Of a stretch of DNA of 5,778 nucleotides, positions 1-5,689 are shown piece after piece. The stretch covers positions 1 to 5,778 of the forward strand of contig JAJYXX010000228.1 in NCBI GenBank assembly GCA_021801545.1, given 5' to 3'. The notes under the pieces are model-generated. The model ran no database searches. It was not told the origin of the DNA and saw only the letters and a list, made by a program, of their open reading frames with translations. The translations under genes and the position numbers were made by a program. Source of the stretch: Chloroflexota bacterium. GTDB taxonomy: Bacteria > Chloroflexota > Limnocylindria > Limnocylindrales > CSP1-4. How positions within the stretch are numbered: position 1 is the first letter of the stretch; each line of letters starts with the position of its first letter.

Positions 1-366
1 CAGGCGACGTACATCTTCTGGCTCGATGTCCTGGGCGCGATCGTCGTGCCGCTCTGGGTGATCGTCCTGGTCGACTTCTTCTGGGTGAGGCGTGGCCGCT
101 ACGAGCCCGACCTCTTCCGGCCCGAAGGTGGCGCTTACTGGTACCGGCGGGGCGTGAACCCGCGAGCGATCGGCTGTCTCACCGGCGGCACCGCCCTCTA
201 CTGGCTGCTCGCCTACGGGTTCCCCGAGGTCCGCGAGGTCGTCCCCGTCGCGCTCCCGGTCGGGCTCGGAGTGGCCCTCGCGTACGGCGCGCTCATGCGC
301 TCGGAGCGGACGGATCCGGCGATCCTCCCCGAGCGGTTGACCGCGAAGATCGGACGCGAGGGCTAA
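1..366 (+). CDS. NCS1-family permease (cytosine/purine/allantoin/thiamine-type), C-terminal fragment
   Basis: Only the last 121 codons are present, in frame from base 1, and the 5' part lies outside the window. The fragment has a hydrophobic segment at about residues 6-29 that runs into VDFFWVRRGRY. It is followed by a tyrosine/tryptophan-rich loop with GAYWYRRGVNPRAI, a second membrane segment (about 57-75) and a third (about 80-99), and it ends in a short charged tail. The D-F/Y-F-x-V-R-R-G-x-Y motif followed by a 'Y...G.N..A' loop is typical of the C-terminal region of nucleobase:cation symporter-1 proteins, which import cytosine, purines, hydantoins, allantoin or thiamine across the cytoplasmic membrane. 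The substrate cannot be told from this part. It is separated by 516 bp from the B12 operon and nothing ties it to corrinoids. The family call is fairly sure. Confidence 0.8.
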   Translation, partial: QATYIFWLDVLGAIVVPLWVIVLVDFFWVRRGRYEPDLFRPEGGAYWYRRGVNPRAIGCLTGGTALYWLLAYGFPEVREVVPVALPVGLGVALAYGALMRSERTDPAILPERLTAKIGREG

Positions 367-392
367 TCCGGCCGACAGATGTGCGGCGAGGA

Positions 393-408
393 CCGGTCGG
401 TCGACCGG
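393..408. other. Short GC-rich hairpin downstream of the permease gene
   Basis: CCGGTC at 393-398 pairs exactly with GACCGG at 403-408 across a 4-base loop. The overlapping decamer CGGTCGACCG (398-407) is also a perfect palindrome. It lies 27 bp after the permease stop codon, where a transcript end would be expected. No T-run follows, so it does not meet the usual criteria for an intrinsic terminator. It could stabilise the mRNA 3' end, be an operator, or be chance in such GC-rich DNA. Confidence 0.3.
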
Positions 409-494
409 AGCCTCGGATATCACCCGGGGCCTCGGCTACCGACGTCGCGGTCAGCGCCGCCTTTCCGGCCGCCAGCCCACGGTCGGGACGTTGC

Positions 495-555
495 CGGGGC
501 TCTCTCCGTCCACACGGGGCTCTCTCCGGTCTGTGGACGGGGCTCTCTCCGGTCT
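495..555. repeat. Triplicated 14-bp direct repeat (CGGGGCTCTCTCCG)
   Basis: Three exact copies of CGGGGCTCTCTCCG lie at 495-508, 515-528 and 538-551, with start-to-start spacings of 20 and 23 bp. Copies 2 and 3 match over 18 bases, through GGTCT (515-532 and 538-555). The third copy abuts the only plausible -35 element ahead of the riboswitch. Helically phased exact repeats just upstream of a promoter suggest binding sites for a regulator, but no protein is known from the sequence. They might instead be a local duplication or a genome-wide small repeat. The repeat itself is certain and its function is unknown. Confidence 0.85.
506..540. repeat. 9-bp perfect inverted repeat interlocked with the direct repeats
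   Basis: CCGTCCACA at 506-514 is the exact reverse complement of TGTGGACGG at 532-540. The 17-base loop contains the second direct-repeat copy. The stem could extend outward by a G:T and a C:G pair. The arms overlap the end of repeat copy 1 and the start of copy 3, so the array is at once a direct and an inverted repeat. No T-run follows. It could act as an RNA hairpin ending the permease transcript, or as a dyad operator. Confidence 0.6.
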
Positions 556-583
556 TGTGCCCAGCCGGGCCATCCCGTAGCAT
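555..583 (+). promoter_or_regulatory. Candidate sigma-70-type promoter for the riboswitch-btuFCD operon
   Basis: TTGTGC (555-560) and TAGCAT (578-583) are separated by 17 bases, the preferred spacing for a housekeeping sigma factor. The -10 matches TATAAT at 4 of 6 positions and the -35 matches TTGACA at only 3 of 6. Transcription would begin near 590, about a dozen bases before the first stem of the riboswitch, which is where it should start. It was picked on position and spacing, and the boxes themselves are weak. Confidence 0.35.
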
Positions 584-603
584 TGGCGAGCCACATCGAA
601 TAG

Positions 604-728
604 CGACAGAGGTAGCCTCGCCCGACCATCGGGATGAGGCTCAAACGGGGAAGCCGGTGCGAAGCCGGCGCTGTCCCGCAACTGTATCCATCCGGAACGG
701 ATGGGAGCCAGGTCGCCGGCCTCTGTCG
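604..728 (+). ncRNA. Cobalamin (AdoCbl-type) riboswitch aptamer
   Basis: This RNA element binds a cobalamin and represses the genes downstream. The closing stem P1 is a perfect 9-bp helix, CGACAGAGG (604-612) with CCTCTGTCG (720-728). Inside it are a two-part arm (GCCTC 615-619 with GAGGC 636-640, capped by CCCGA 621-625 with TCGGG 629-633) and the conserved core with GGGGAAGCCGGTGCGAAGCCGG (647-668). That core folds as GCCGG 653-657 with CCGGC 665-669, and is followed by GCTGTCCCGCAACTGTA (670-686). Next is an arm CCATCCG (688-694) with CGGATGG (698-704). The B12 box at 705-721 (GAGCCAGG..GCCGGCC) closes the aptamer. All parts are in the family order, and the genes downstream are B12 uptake and salvage genes. 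The call is very secure, but the exact ligand preference (adenosyl- or aquocobalamin) is not shown. Confidence 0.95.
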
Positions 729-834
729 GAACAAGCTGTAGCCTTCGAGAGAAGGGCGTAGGCACGTTCGGGTCCCAAGCCGAACCACCCTCGTCCACTC
801 CGATGGGCGGGGGCCTTTTCTTGCTCGGCCCGGC

Positions 835-877
835 CCTCCTCGGCGGTTGCAGCCCAACAGCCAGTTACCCGAGGAGG
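835..877 (+). promoter_or_regulatory. SD-sequestering hairpin of the riboswitch
   Basis: CCTCCTCGG (835-843) is perfectly complementary to CCGAGGAGG (869-877), which includes most of the btuF Shine-Dalgarno sequence. The 25-base loop contains a further small stem, GTTG (846-849) with CAAC (855-858). Folded, the hairpin would hide the ribosome-binding site. This is the expected off-state of a translation-controlling cobalamin riboswitch. Confidence 0.65.
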
Positions 878-878
878 T
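871..878 (+). promoter_or_regulatory. Strong Shine-Dalgarno site of btuF
   Basis: GAGGAGGT, nearly full complement to the 16S rRNA 3' end, ends 4 bases before ATG 883. It fixes the btuF start at 883 rather than the in-frame TTG at 847. It is the only strong ribosome-binding site in the operon; most downstream genes overlap their neighbours and are probably translationally coupled. Confidence 0.85.
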
Positions 879-882
879 AGTC

Positions 883-1836
883 ATGCGCTCCGGCGTCCGC
901 TCGTTGCTCCTGGTCCTCGCCCTGCTCGTCGGCGCCTGCACCGGTGCAGCCCCGGCCAGCCCGTCCCTGGTGCCGACGGCGGCGCCACCGAGCGCAACGC
1001 CCACGCCGACCGCCGTCGCCACTCCACTCACGATCCACGACGACGCAGGTCGGTCGGTCACCTTCACCGCGGCACCGAAGCGGATCGTCACCGCCGCTCC
1101 CAGCGCGACCGAGCTCGCCTTCGCCCTCGGTCTCGGAGACGAGGTGGTCGCGGTCGACAAATACTCGAACTACCCGCCCGAGGCGAGTTCGAAGCCCTCG
1201 ATCGGCAGCTACATCGACCCCGACCTGGAGTCGATCGTCGGGGCAGGCCCTGACCTCGTGCTCGTCACCGACGTCCATCTCGCGAAGCTCGTCCCGGCTC
1301 TCGAGGCCCGCCAGATCCCGACGGTGGTGATGAGTGCCAAGGACATCGAGGGCGTCTACGCGGACCTGCTGCTACTTGGCCGGATCAGCGGCCAGCTCGA
1401 GCAGGCCGAGGCGCTCGTCGACCAGCTCCGCGCGCGGGTGGCCAGGGTTGAACAGGCTGTTGCCGGCGCGACGCCGGTCCGCGCGTTCTACGAGATCGAC
1501 CCGACGCTGTACACCGCCGGGCCGGGAACCTTCATCGACGACGTCATCCGGCGCGCCGGGGGAATCAACATCGCGGCCGGCGCGACGACCGCGTACCCGC
1601 AGCTGAGCGCGGAGGAGGTCATCCGGGCCGATCCCGAGGTAATCATCCTGGCCGACCAGGGCGCCGGCGTCAGCCCGGACGCCGTTCGGGCCCGACAGGG
1701 CTGGTCGAAGGTCAGCGCGGTGGTGAACAACCGGCTCGTCGTCCTCGACCCCGACATCGCGTCGCGGCCGGGCCCCAGGATCGTCGACGCGCTCGAGCAG
1801 GTGGCCCACATCCTCCATCCCGATCGGGTGCCGTGA
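883..1836 (+). CDS. btuF: Corrinoid ABC transporter substrate-binding lipoprotein BtuF
   Basis: This 317-residue protein captures cobalamin or other corrinoids outside the membrane and delivers them to BtuCD. It starts MRSGVRSLLLVLALLVGAC. The short positive N-terminus, hydrophobic core and LVGAC lipobox predict lipidation at Cys19. Residues 20-48 form a Pro/Ala/Thr linker typical of lipoproteins of high-GC bacteria. The rest is a class III (Peripla_BP_2) binding fold: DDAGRSVTF (53-61), APSATELAFALG (72-83), YSNYPPEA (94-101), PDLESIVGAGPDLVLV (113-128), AGGINIAAG (225-233) and PQLSAEEVIRADPEVII (239-255). TELAF and the S/N-x-YPP motif resemble Escherichia coli BtuF. Glu116 and Glu244 line up by eye with BtuF Glu72 and Glu202, known to dock on BtuC arginines. 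It is the first gene after the riboswitch, and its stop overlaps the btuC GTG. Iron-siderophore binding proteins share the fold, but the context decides for B12. Cobinamide versus cobalamin preference is unknown. Confidence 0.92.
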   Translation: MRSGVRSLLLVLALLVGACTGAAPASPSLVPTAAPPSATPTPTAVATPLTIHDDAGRSVTFTAAPKRIVTAAPSATELAFALGLGDEVVAVDKYSNYPPEASSKPSIGSYIDPDLESIVGAGPDLVLVTDVHLAKLVPALEARQIPTVVMSAKDIEGVYADLLLLGRISGQLEQAEALVDQLRARVARVEQAVAGATPVRAFYEIDPTLYTAGPGTFIDDVIRRAGGINIAAGATTAYPQLSAEEVIRADPEVIILADQGAGVSPDAVRARQGWSKVSAVVNNRLVVLDPDIASRPGPRIVDALEQVAHILHPDRVP

Positions 1837-2891
1837 ACGTCGGCGTCCTCGATCGCCCGGTCGCGATGTCGGCCTACCGAGTTCCGGTGGCCTTCCTGAC
1901 GCTGGGGCTCGTTCTGGTCGCAAGCGTGGTCGTTGCCGTCGGGTTCGGACGAGTGCCGATCTCCGCCGCGGACCAGCTCGCGATCGTGGTCGATCGGCTG
2001 GGCGGCCGCTCCTCCACGATCGATCCCCGGCTCGCCTCGATCCTCCTCGAGATCCGCCTGCCGCGCGTCCTGCTGGCGGCGGTGACCGGCGCGGCGCTGG
2101 CGACCGCCGGTGCCGCGCTGCAGGGTCTGTTTCGCAACCCACTCGCCGACCCGTACCTGGTGGGTGTCTCGTCCGGGGCAAGCGTCGGGGCGGTCCTCAC
2201 GCTCACGATCGCCCTGCCGCCAACCCTATACGCCGCAGGCGTCGTTCAGCTGGCCGCCTTCGTCGGCGCGGTCGGCGCTGTCAGCGTCGCGCTCCTCCTC
2301 GCCCGAGCGGGCGGACGGACGTCAGTCCCGTCGCTCCTACTCGCCGGGGTCGCGGTCGCCGCGATCGGCGGGGCGGTCAGCTCGTACCTGCTGTTCTTCC
2401 ACGGCGAGCGAATCTTCGCCGCCTACGCCTGGCTCCTGGGCGGCTTCAACGCGGCCGACTGGGCACTGCTCGGTCGGGTCGCCCTCCCGGTCGTCGCCAG
2501 CGCGGTCGGGCTCGTCGCCCTCGGGCCCTCGCTCGACCTCCTCCAGCTCGACGAGGACGCCGCGAAGGCGCTCGGGCTGCGGGTCGAAGGAGCGAAACTC
2601 GCGACGATCGGGTTCGCTTCGCTGGCCACTGCGGCCGCGGTATCGGCGGCCGGCCTGATCGCCTTCGTCGGCCTGGTTGCGCCGCACGTCATCCGGATCC
2701 TCGTCGGGCCCGAGCATCGGACGCTGCTCGTCCTCTCCGCCATCGGCGGCGGCGCCTTCATGGTGCTCGCCGATCTCGTGGCCCGGATCGCCCTGCCCGA
2801 GGGGGATCTGCCGGTCGGCGTCGTGACTGCGGCGATCGGCGGCCCGTTCTTCCTCGCCCTCCTGTGGTCGCGACGGGGGCAACTGGCATGA
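1833..2891 (+). CDS. btuC: Corrinoid ABC transporter permease BtuC (FecCD family)
   Basis: This 352-residue polytopic membrane protein forms the B12 translocation channel as a dimer with BtuD. Hydrophobic segments recur along its length, consistent with the roughly ten helices of the family. Key motifs are RLPR (75-78), whose arginines in E. coli BtuC contact the binding protein, and the FecCD signature from GAALQGLFRNPLADPYL (about 93-109) into VGVSSGAS (110-117). LLLAGVAV follows mid-protein, then GLIAFVGLVAPHVIRILVGPEHR (about 274-296) and the C-terminal LPEGDLPVGVVTA.IGGPFF. The length is slightly above the usual 320-340, owing to about 15 extra N-terminal residues. The GTG at 1833 overlaps the btuF stop as GTGA. 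An in-frame ATG at 1866 is an alternative start, but neither has a good SD. Siderophore permeases share these motifs, so the B12 assignment rests on the riboswitch and neighbours. Confidence 0.92.
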   Translation: MNVGVLDRPVAMSAYRVPVAFLTLGLVLVASVVVAVGFGRVPISAADQLAIVVDRLGGRSSTIDPRLASILLEIRLPRVLLAAVTGAALATAGAALQGLFRNPLADPYLVGVSSGASVGAVLTLTIALPPTLYAAGVVQLAAFVGAVGAVSVALLLARAGGRTSVPSLLLAGVAVAAIGGAVSSYLLFFHGERIFAAYAWLLGGFNAADWALLGRVALPVVASAVGLVALGPSLDLLQLDEDAAKALGLRVEGAKLATIGFASLATAAAVSAAGLIAFVGLVAPHVIRILVGPEHRTLLVLSAIGGGAFMVLADLVARIALPEGDLPVGVVTAAIGGPFFLALLWSRRGQLA

Positions 2892-3670
2892 TCGGGCCGG
2901 GAATCGCCATCCACCGCGCCTGGGTCACCGTCGGCGACCGGGCGCTGCTCGCCGACGTCACGCTGCAGCTGCGGCAGCGCGAACTGATCGCGATCGTCGG
3001 GCGGAACGGCGCCGGCAAGAGCACGCTCCTCCGCCTGATGGCCGGGTTCCTCGAACCGAGCCGTGGCGAGGTCGTCCTCGAGGGCCGGCCGCTCCGGGCA
3101 ATCGCGGCAGGCGAGCGGGCGCGCCGGCTCGGCTTCCTGGCGCCCGCCCGGTTGCCCAGCCCGGCAGGCTACACCGTCCGCCAGGTCGTCGGCTGGATGC
3201 GGTTCGCCCACCACAGCTGGTGGCGCGCGACCGGGGCGGACGACGCCTCGGTCGCGTACGCCATCGCCAGCCTCGAGTTGACCGGGCTGGCCGAGCGCCG
3301 GCTCGACACGCTTTCGGACGGGGAGCGCCAGCGGGTCTGGCTGGCCGGCCTCGTCGCCCAGGACACCGAGTTCGTGCTGCTCGACGAGCCGACGAGCCAT
3401 CTCGACCCGACGCACGCGATCGAAAGCCTGCGAACGATCCGCTCGTGGGCGACCGCGGGTCGTGGTGTCGCCATCGTTCTCCACGATCTCGACGCCGCGC
3501 TCGCCGTCGCCGACCGCATCGTCCTCGTCGACGGCGGCCGGATCGCCTTCGACGAACCCGTGGCCCGCGTCCCGCTCGACGAGCTCGGCCGCAGACTGGG
3601 GATTCGCCTTGCGGAGATCACCCTCGACGGGCGTCGGCGGGTCCTGGCGCAGGGCCTCGGAGGCGCCTGA
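2888..3670 (+). CDS. btuD: Corrinoid ABC transporter ATP-binding protein BtuD
   Basis: This 260-residue cytoplasmic ATPase powers BtuC. Motifs in order are Walker A GRNGAGKST (38-46), signature LSDGERQR (142-149), Walker B FVLLDEP (162-168) with catalytic Glu167, D-loop SHLD (170-173) and H-loop His199 in LHDLD. The start is ATG 2888, which overlaps the btuC stop as ATGA. An upstream in-frame GTG at 2864 would lie inside btuC and is less likely. The region that should hold the Q-loop glutamine reads RRLGFLAPARLPSPAGYTV (79-97): after 'GFL', where a Q such as LPQ or LSQ is usual, there is APAR, so the canonical glutamine appears to be missing. All other ATPase motifs are intact. Its stop overlaps the cobO ATG by one base (TGATG). 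Confidence 0.93.
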   Translation: MIGPGIAIHRAWVTVGDRALLADVTLQLRQRELIAIVGRNGAGKSTLLRLMAGFLEPSRGEVVLEGRPLRAIAAGERARRLGFLAPARLPSPAGYTVRQVVGWMRFAHHSWWRATGADDASVAYAIASLELTGLAERRLDTLSDGERQRVWLAGLVAQDTEFVLLDEPTSHLDPTHAIESLRTIRSWATAGRGVAIVLHDLDAALAVADRIVLVDGGRIAFDEPVARVPLDELGRRLGIRLAEITLDGRRRVLAQGLGGA

Positions 3671-4215
3671 TGGCACCCCGGCGTACGCCGCTCGTCATCG
3701 TCCTGACCGGAGATGGCAAGGGCAAGACGACCTCGGCCTTCGGCCAGGCCCTGCGCGCCGCCGGGGCCGGCCTGCGCGTCGTCATCGTTCAGTTCATCAA
3801 GGGCTCCTGGCAGACCGGTGAGATCCGGGCACTCGAGCGCACCGACCTGCCGATCCTGATCGAGCGAACCGGTCGCGGGTTCACGATCGAGAAACTGCGC
3901 GATCCGCGGATCCCGATGAGCGACCACGCCGAGGCCGCTCGCCACGGCCTCGCCCGGGCGTACGAGCACGTCGGCTCGGGTGACCACGATCTCGTCATCC
4001 TCGACGAGATCTTCGGCGCCGTTTCGGCCGGCCTCATCGAGGAATCCGACATCCACGGCCTCCTCGACGCCCGTCACCCAGCCGTCCACGTCGTCCTCAC
4101 CGGACGGGGGGCGCCCGCCAGCGTCATCGAGCGGGCCGACCTCGTCAGCGAGGTTCGTCTCCTCAAGCACCCCTACGAACGCGGCGTCCGTGCCCAGCTC
4201 GGGATCGAGTTCTGA
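3670..4215 (+). CDS. cobO: Corrinoid (cob(I)alamin) adenosyltransferase, CobO/CobA/BtuR family
   Basis: This enzyme transfers the 5'-deoxyadenosyl group from ATP to the reduced cobalt of cobalamin, cobinamide or cobyric acid derivatives in the cytoplasm. The 181 residues carry the family P-loop TGDGKGKTTSAFG (13-25), VVIVQFIKGSWQTGE (37-51), GRGFTIE (68-74), DLVILDEI (107-114), VVLTGRGAP (141-149) and the C-terminal ADLVSEVRLLKHPYERGVRAQLGIEF. Start ATG 3670 overlaps the btuD stop. Two oddities stand out. Only about 8 residues precede the first beta strand, whereas Salmonella CobA has an N-terminal extension of nearly 30. The widely conserved GFTW motif reads GFTI, so the aromatic residue equivalent to Salmonella Trp93 is Ile73 while Phe71 is kept. 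The family assignment is secure. Confidence 0.95.
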   Translation: MAPRRTPLVIVLTGDGKGKTTSAFGQALRAAGAGLRVVIVQFIKGSWQTGEIRALERTDLPILIERTGRGFTIEKLRDPRIPMSDHAEAARHGLARAYEHVGSGDHDLVILDEIFGAVSAGLIEESDIHGLLDARHPAVHVVLTGRGAPASVIERADLVSEVRLLKHPYERGVRAQLGIEF

Positions 4216-4223
4216 GGTCGATC

Positions 4224-4979
4224 GTGCACGACTGGATCGCTTCGAGTCTGGGTGTGCCCCGCCAGGCCGGCCCCGAGGTGCGCTCCGCGCTCAGCCTCCT
4301 GACCCGACTCCCGGTCAGAGCGGCGGCCTCATCGCGGACCGGCTCGGCGGCGTTCGCGCTGATCGGCGGCGGACTGGGCCTCAGCTCGGCGATACCGGTC
4401 CTGGCGCTCGGCGACGATCGTCGACTGCTCTCGGCCGTGCTCGCCGTCGGGCTGCTGGCCCTCGTCACCGGTGCCCTGCATCTGGACGGCCTGGCCGACA
4501 CCGCAGATGCCCTGGCGGCCCCGGACCCCGGGGAGGCAGAACGCGCCCGACGGGATCCGGCAGTTGGCGCAGTCGGCGCGGTGGCGCTGACCCTCGTGCT
4601 CGCGCTCGATGTCGCCGCGCTCGCGGCCGTTCCGGCGTGGGAGGTCGTGCCCGCCCTGGTCGTCGCCGGCTCCGTGTCACGGGCCGTCCCGGCCATCGCC
4701 GCACCGTGGGCGCCGCACGGAGCGGGCGGGTTCGGGGCCTGGTTCGCCGCCGCCTCCGGTCGCGGCGGAGCCGCCGTCGCGGTCCTGACCAGCCTGGCGG
4801 TCGCCCTCCTCCTGCCGGGCGGCGGGCCCAAGCTCGGCTGGCTCGTCGGCCTCACCGGAGGCCTCGTGCTCCTGGGCGTGCTGGTCCGCCGGTTCGGCAC
4901 CGTCAACGGCGACAGCTTCGGCGCGGCGGTCGAGGTCGCGTTCGCAGCGTCGCTCGTCGCGCTGGCGGTGGCCCCGTGA
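4224..4979 (+). CDS. cobS: Adenosylcobinamide-GDP ribazoletransferase (cobalamin synthase) CobS
   Basis: This integral membrane enzyme joins adenosylcobinamide-GDP to alpha-ribazole (phosphate), the final assembly step of the nucleotide loop. It has 251 residues, the usual CobS size. After ALSLLTRLPV (22-31) comes the hallmark acidic motif TGALHLDGLADTADAL (82-97), which binds Mg2+. It is followed by RRDPAVGAVGAVAL (109-122), where the family usually has MRDxxxGxxG, and the C-terminal GTVNGDSFGA (225-234), matching the family GG.TGD.lGA. Several hydrophobic segments fill the spaces between. The GTG start at 4224 lies 8 bp after the cobO stop. TGAGGT (4213-4218), overlapping that stop, serves as its SD with a 5-base spacer. 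Its stop overlaps the cbiZ GTG. Confidence 0.94.
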   Translation: MHDWIASSLGVPRQAGPEVRSALSLLTRLPVRAAASSRTGSAAFALIGGGLGLSSAIPVLALGDDRRLLSAVLAVGLLALVTGALHLDGLADTADALAAPDPGEAERARRDPAVGAVGAVALTLVLALDVAALAAVPAWEVVPALVVAGSVSRAVPAIAAPWAPHGAGGFGAWFAAASGRGGAAVAVLTSLAVALLLPGGGPKLGWLVGLTGGLVLLGVLVRRFGTVNGDSFGAAVEVAFAASLVALAVAP

Positions 4980-5689
4980 CGGTGAGCGCCGCCGGTGCAC
5001 CCGACGACGTGAGGGAGCGCCAGGAGCTGCTCAGGGGCGTCGTCTACGAGCGGCGCGACGGGTCGGTCGCGCTGCGCCTGGACGCGCCATGGCAGGTCCT
5101 GAGCAGCGCCGTCCTGGGCGGCGGCCGGCGCCACGCTCGGGGCGTCGTCAATCTCCACATTCCAGCCACCTATCGGGGCGACCATCCGGAGCGGGACCTG
5201 CGCGACGCGGCACGGACGCTCGGGCTCGCGGGCCCGGTGGTCGGGCTGATGACGGCGGTCGACCTCGCCGACACCCAGGTGGTCGCCGGGCAGACCGGGG
5301 GTGCCGCCGTCCGGGCGGTCATCACCGTCGGGTTGCGGAACGCGAGCCGTCCCGGCGAGCCGGCCGTCCGTGCGCCGGGGACGATCAACGCGATCTTCCT
5401 CTACGAAGCGCGACTCCGGGAGGCGGCGGCGATCGAGCTCGCGATGCTGCTCGCCGAGGCGAAGGCCGCAACGCTCATCGAATCGGGCCTCCGCACCTCG
5501 TCCGGCAGGCGGGCGAGCGGGACCAGCACCGACGCGGTGGCAATCCTCTGGCGACGCGCCCGGGGCCCGGAGGTCCGTCACGCGGGCGCAGCGACGGAGC
5601 TCGGCGAGCTCGCCGGTCGGATCATGACCGAGGCCATCGAGTCGACCCTGGCTCGGATGCGCGTCCAGACCGCCGGCGAGCCACGGTGA
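4976..5689 (+). CDS. cbiZ: Adenosylcobinamide amidohydrolase CbiZ
   Basis: CbiZ hydrolyses the amide bond holding the aminopropanol arm of adenosylcobinamide, giving adenosylcobyric acid that can re-enter synthesis. The 237-residue protein shows the family motifs in order: LSSAVLGGG (42-50), an Asn-containing strand VVNLHIP (57-63), VVGLMTAVDL (88-97), ITVGLRNASRPGE (116-128), GTINAIFLY (135-143), LLAEAKAATLIE (158-169) and GTSTDAVAI (182-190). No signal peptide or membrane segment is seen, so it is cytoplasmic. GTG 4976 overlaps the cobS stop as GTGA. A second in-frame GTG at 4982 could be used instead. CbiZ is typical of archaea and scattered in bacteria, where it is known in Rhodobacter to support remodelling of corrinoids with the wrong lower ligand. 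Its place between cobS and cbiB supports that role here. Confidence 0.92.
   Translation: MTVSAAGAPDDVRERQELLRGVVYERRDGSVALRLDAPWQVLSSAVLGGGRRHARGVVNLHIPATYRGDHPERDLRDAARTLGLAGPVVGLMTAVDLADTQVVAGQTGGAAVRAVITVGLRNASRPGEPAVRAPGTINAIFLYEARLREAAAIELAMLLAEAKAATLIESGLRTSSGRRASGTSTDAVAILWRRARGPEVRHAGAATELGELAGRIMTEAIESTLARMRVQTAGEPR

Larger units (their letters stand above)
367..882. other. Long non-coding leader/intergenic region before the B12 operon
   Basis: This 516-base gap has no convincing gene. The short open frames across it run through the riboswitch and have no ribosome-binding site. From left to right it holds a GC hairpin (393-408), a 12-bp near-repeat (405-416 and 424-435, one mismatch), three copies of a 14-bp repeat (495-551) with an interlocking inverted repeat, a weak promoter candidate (555-583), the cobalamin riboswitch (604-728), and the expression platform up to the btuF start. 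The stretch 436-494 shows nothing I can name. Confidence 0.85.
729..882 (+). promoter_or_regulatory. Riboswitch expression platform (btuF leader)
   Basis: Downstream of the aptamer are a small hairpin with a GNRA-type loop (CCTTC 742-746, GAGA, GAAGG 751-755), which could be the loop partner used by cobalamin riboswitches for their kissing interaction, and a 6-bp hairpin (GTTCGG 766-771 with CCGAAC 780-785). A G-rich stretch (805-815) runs into TTTTCTT (816-822). The SD-sequestering stem (835-877) comes last. The layout suggests translational control, with some possibility of a terminator at the T-run. Which hairpin plays the P13 role is inferred. Confidence 0.6.

Noticed and set aside
495..555. 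Reading the repeats as a CRISPR array
   Set aside because: The repeats are only 14 bp with 6-9 bp spacers, and there is no cas gene nearby.
381..761. Plus-strand open frames in the leader (379-603 and 381-761)
   Set aside because: They cover the repeat array or the riboswitch aptamer, lack an SD, and their translation is Arg/Pro-rich filler.
847..882. Extended btuF start at TTG 847
   Set aside because: It would place 12 extra residues before the lipoprotein signal peptide and put the strong SD inside the coding region. ATG 883 sits 4 bases after that SD.
420..1160. Minus-strand open frame across the riboswitch and the start of btuF
   Set aside because: It overlaps a structured RNA and a confident gene, and no domain is visible.
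2423..3676. Minus-strand open frame (417 codons) opposite btuC and btuD
   Set aside because: The sequence is rich in Arg/Asp/Gly/Pro with no recognisable domain. The plus strand encodes unmistakable transporter motifs.
3980..4975. Upstream part of the frame that becomes cbiZ, suggesting a 569-residue fusion
   Set aside because: The first 332 codons overlap cobO and cobS out of frame and are Arg/Ser/Pro-rich. The CbiZ homology begins just after GTG 4976.
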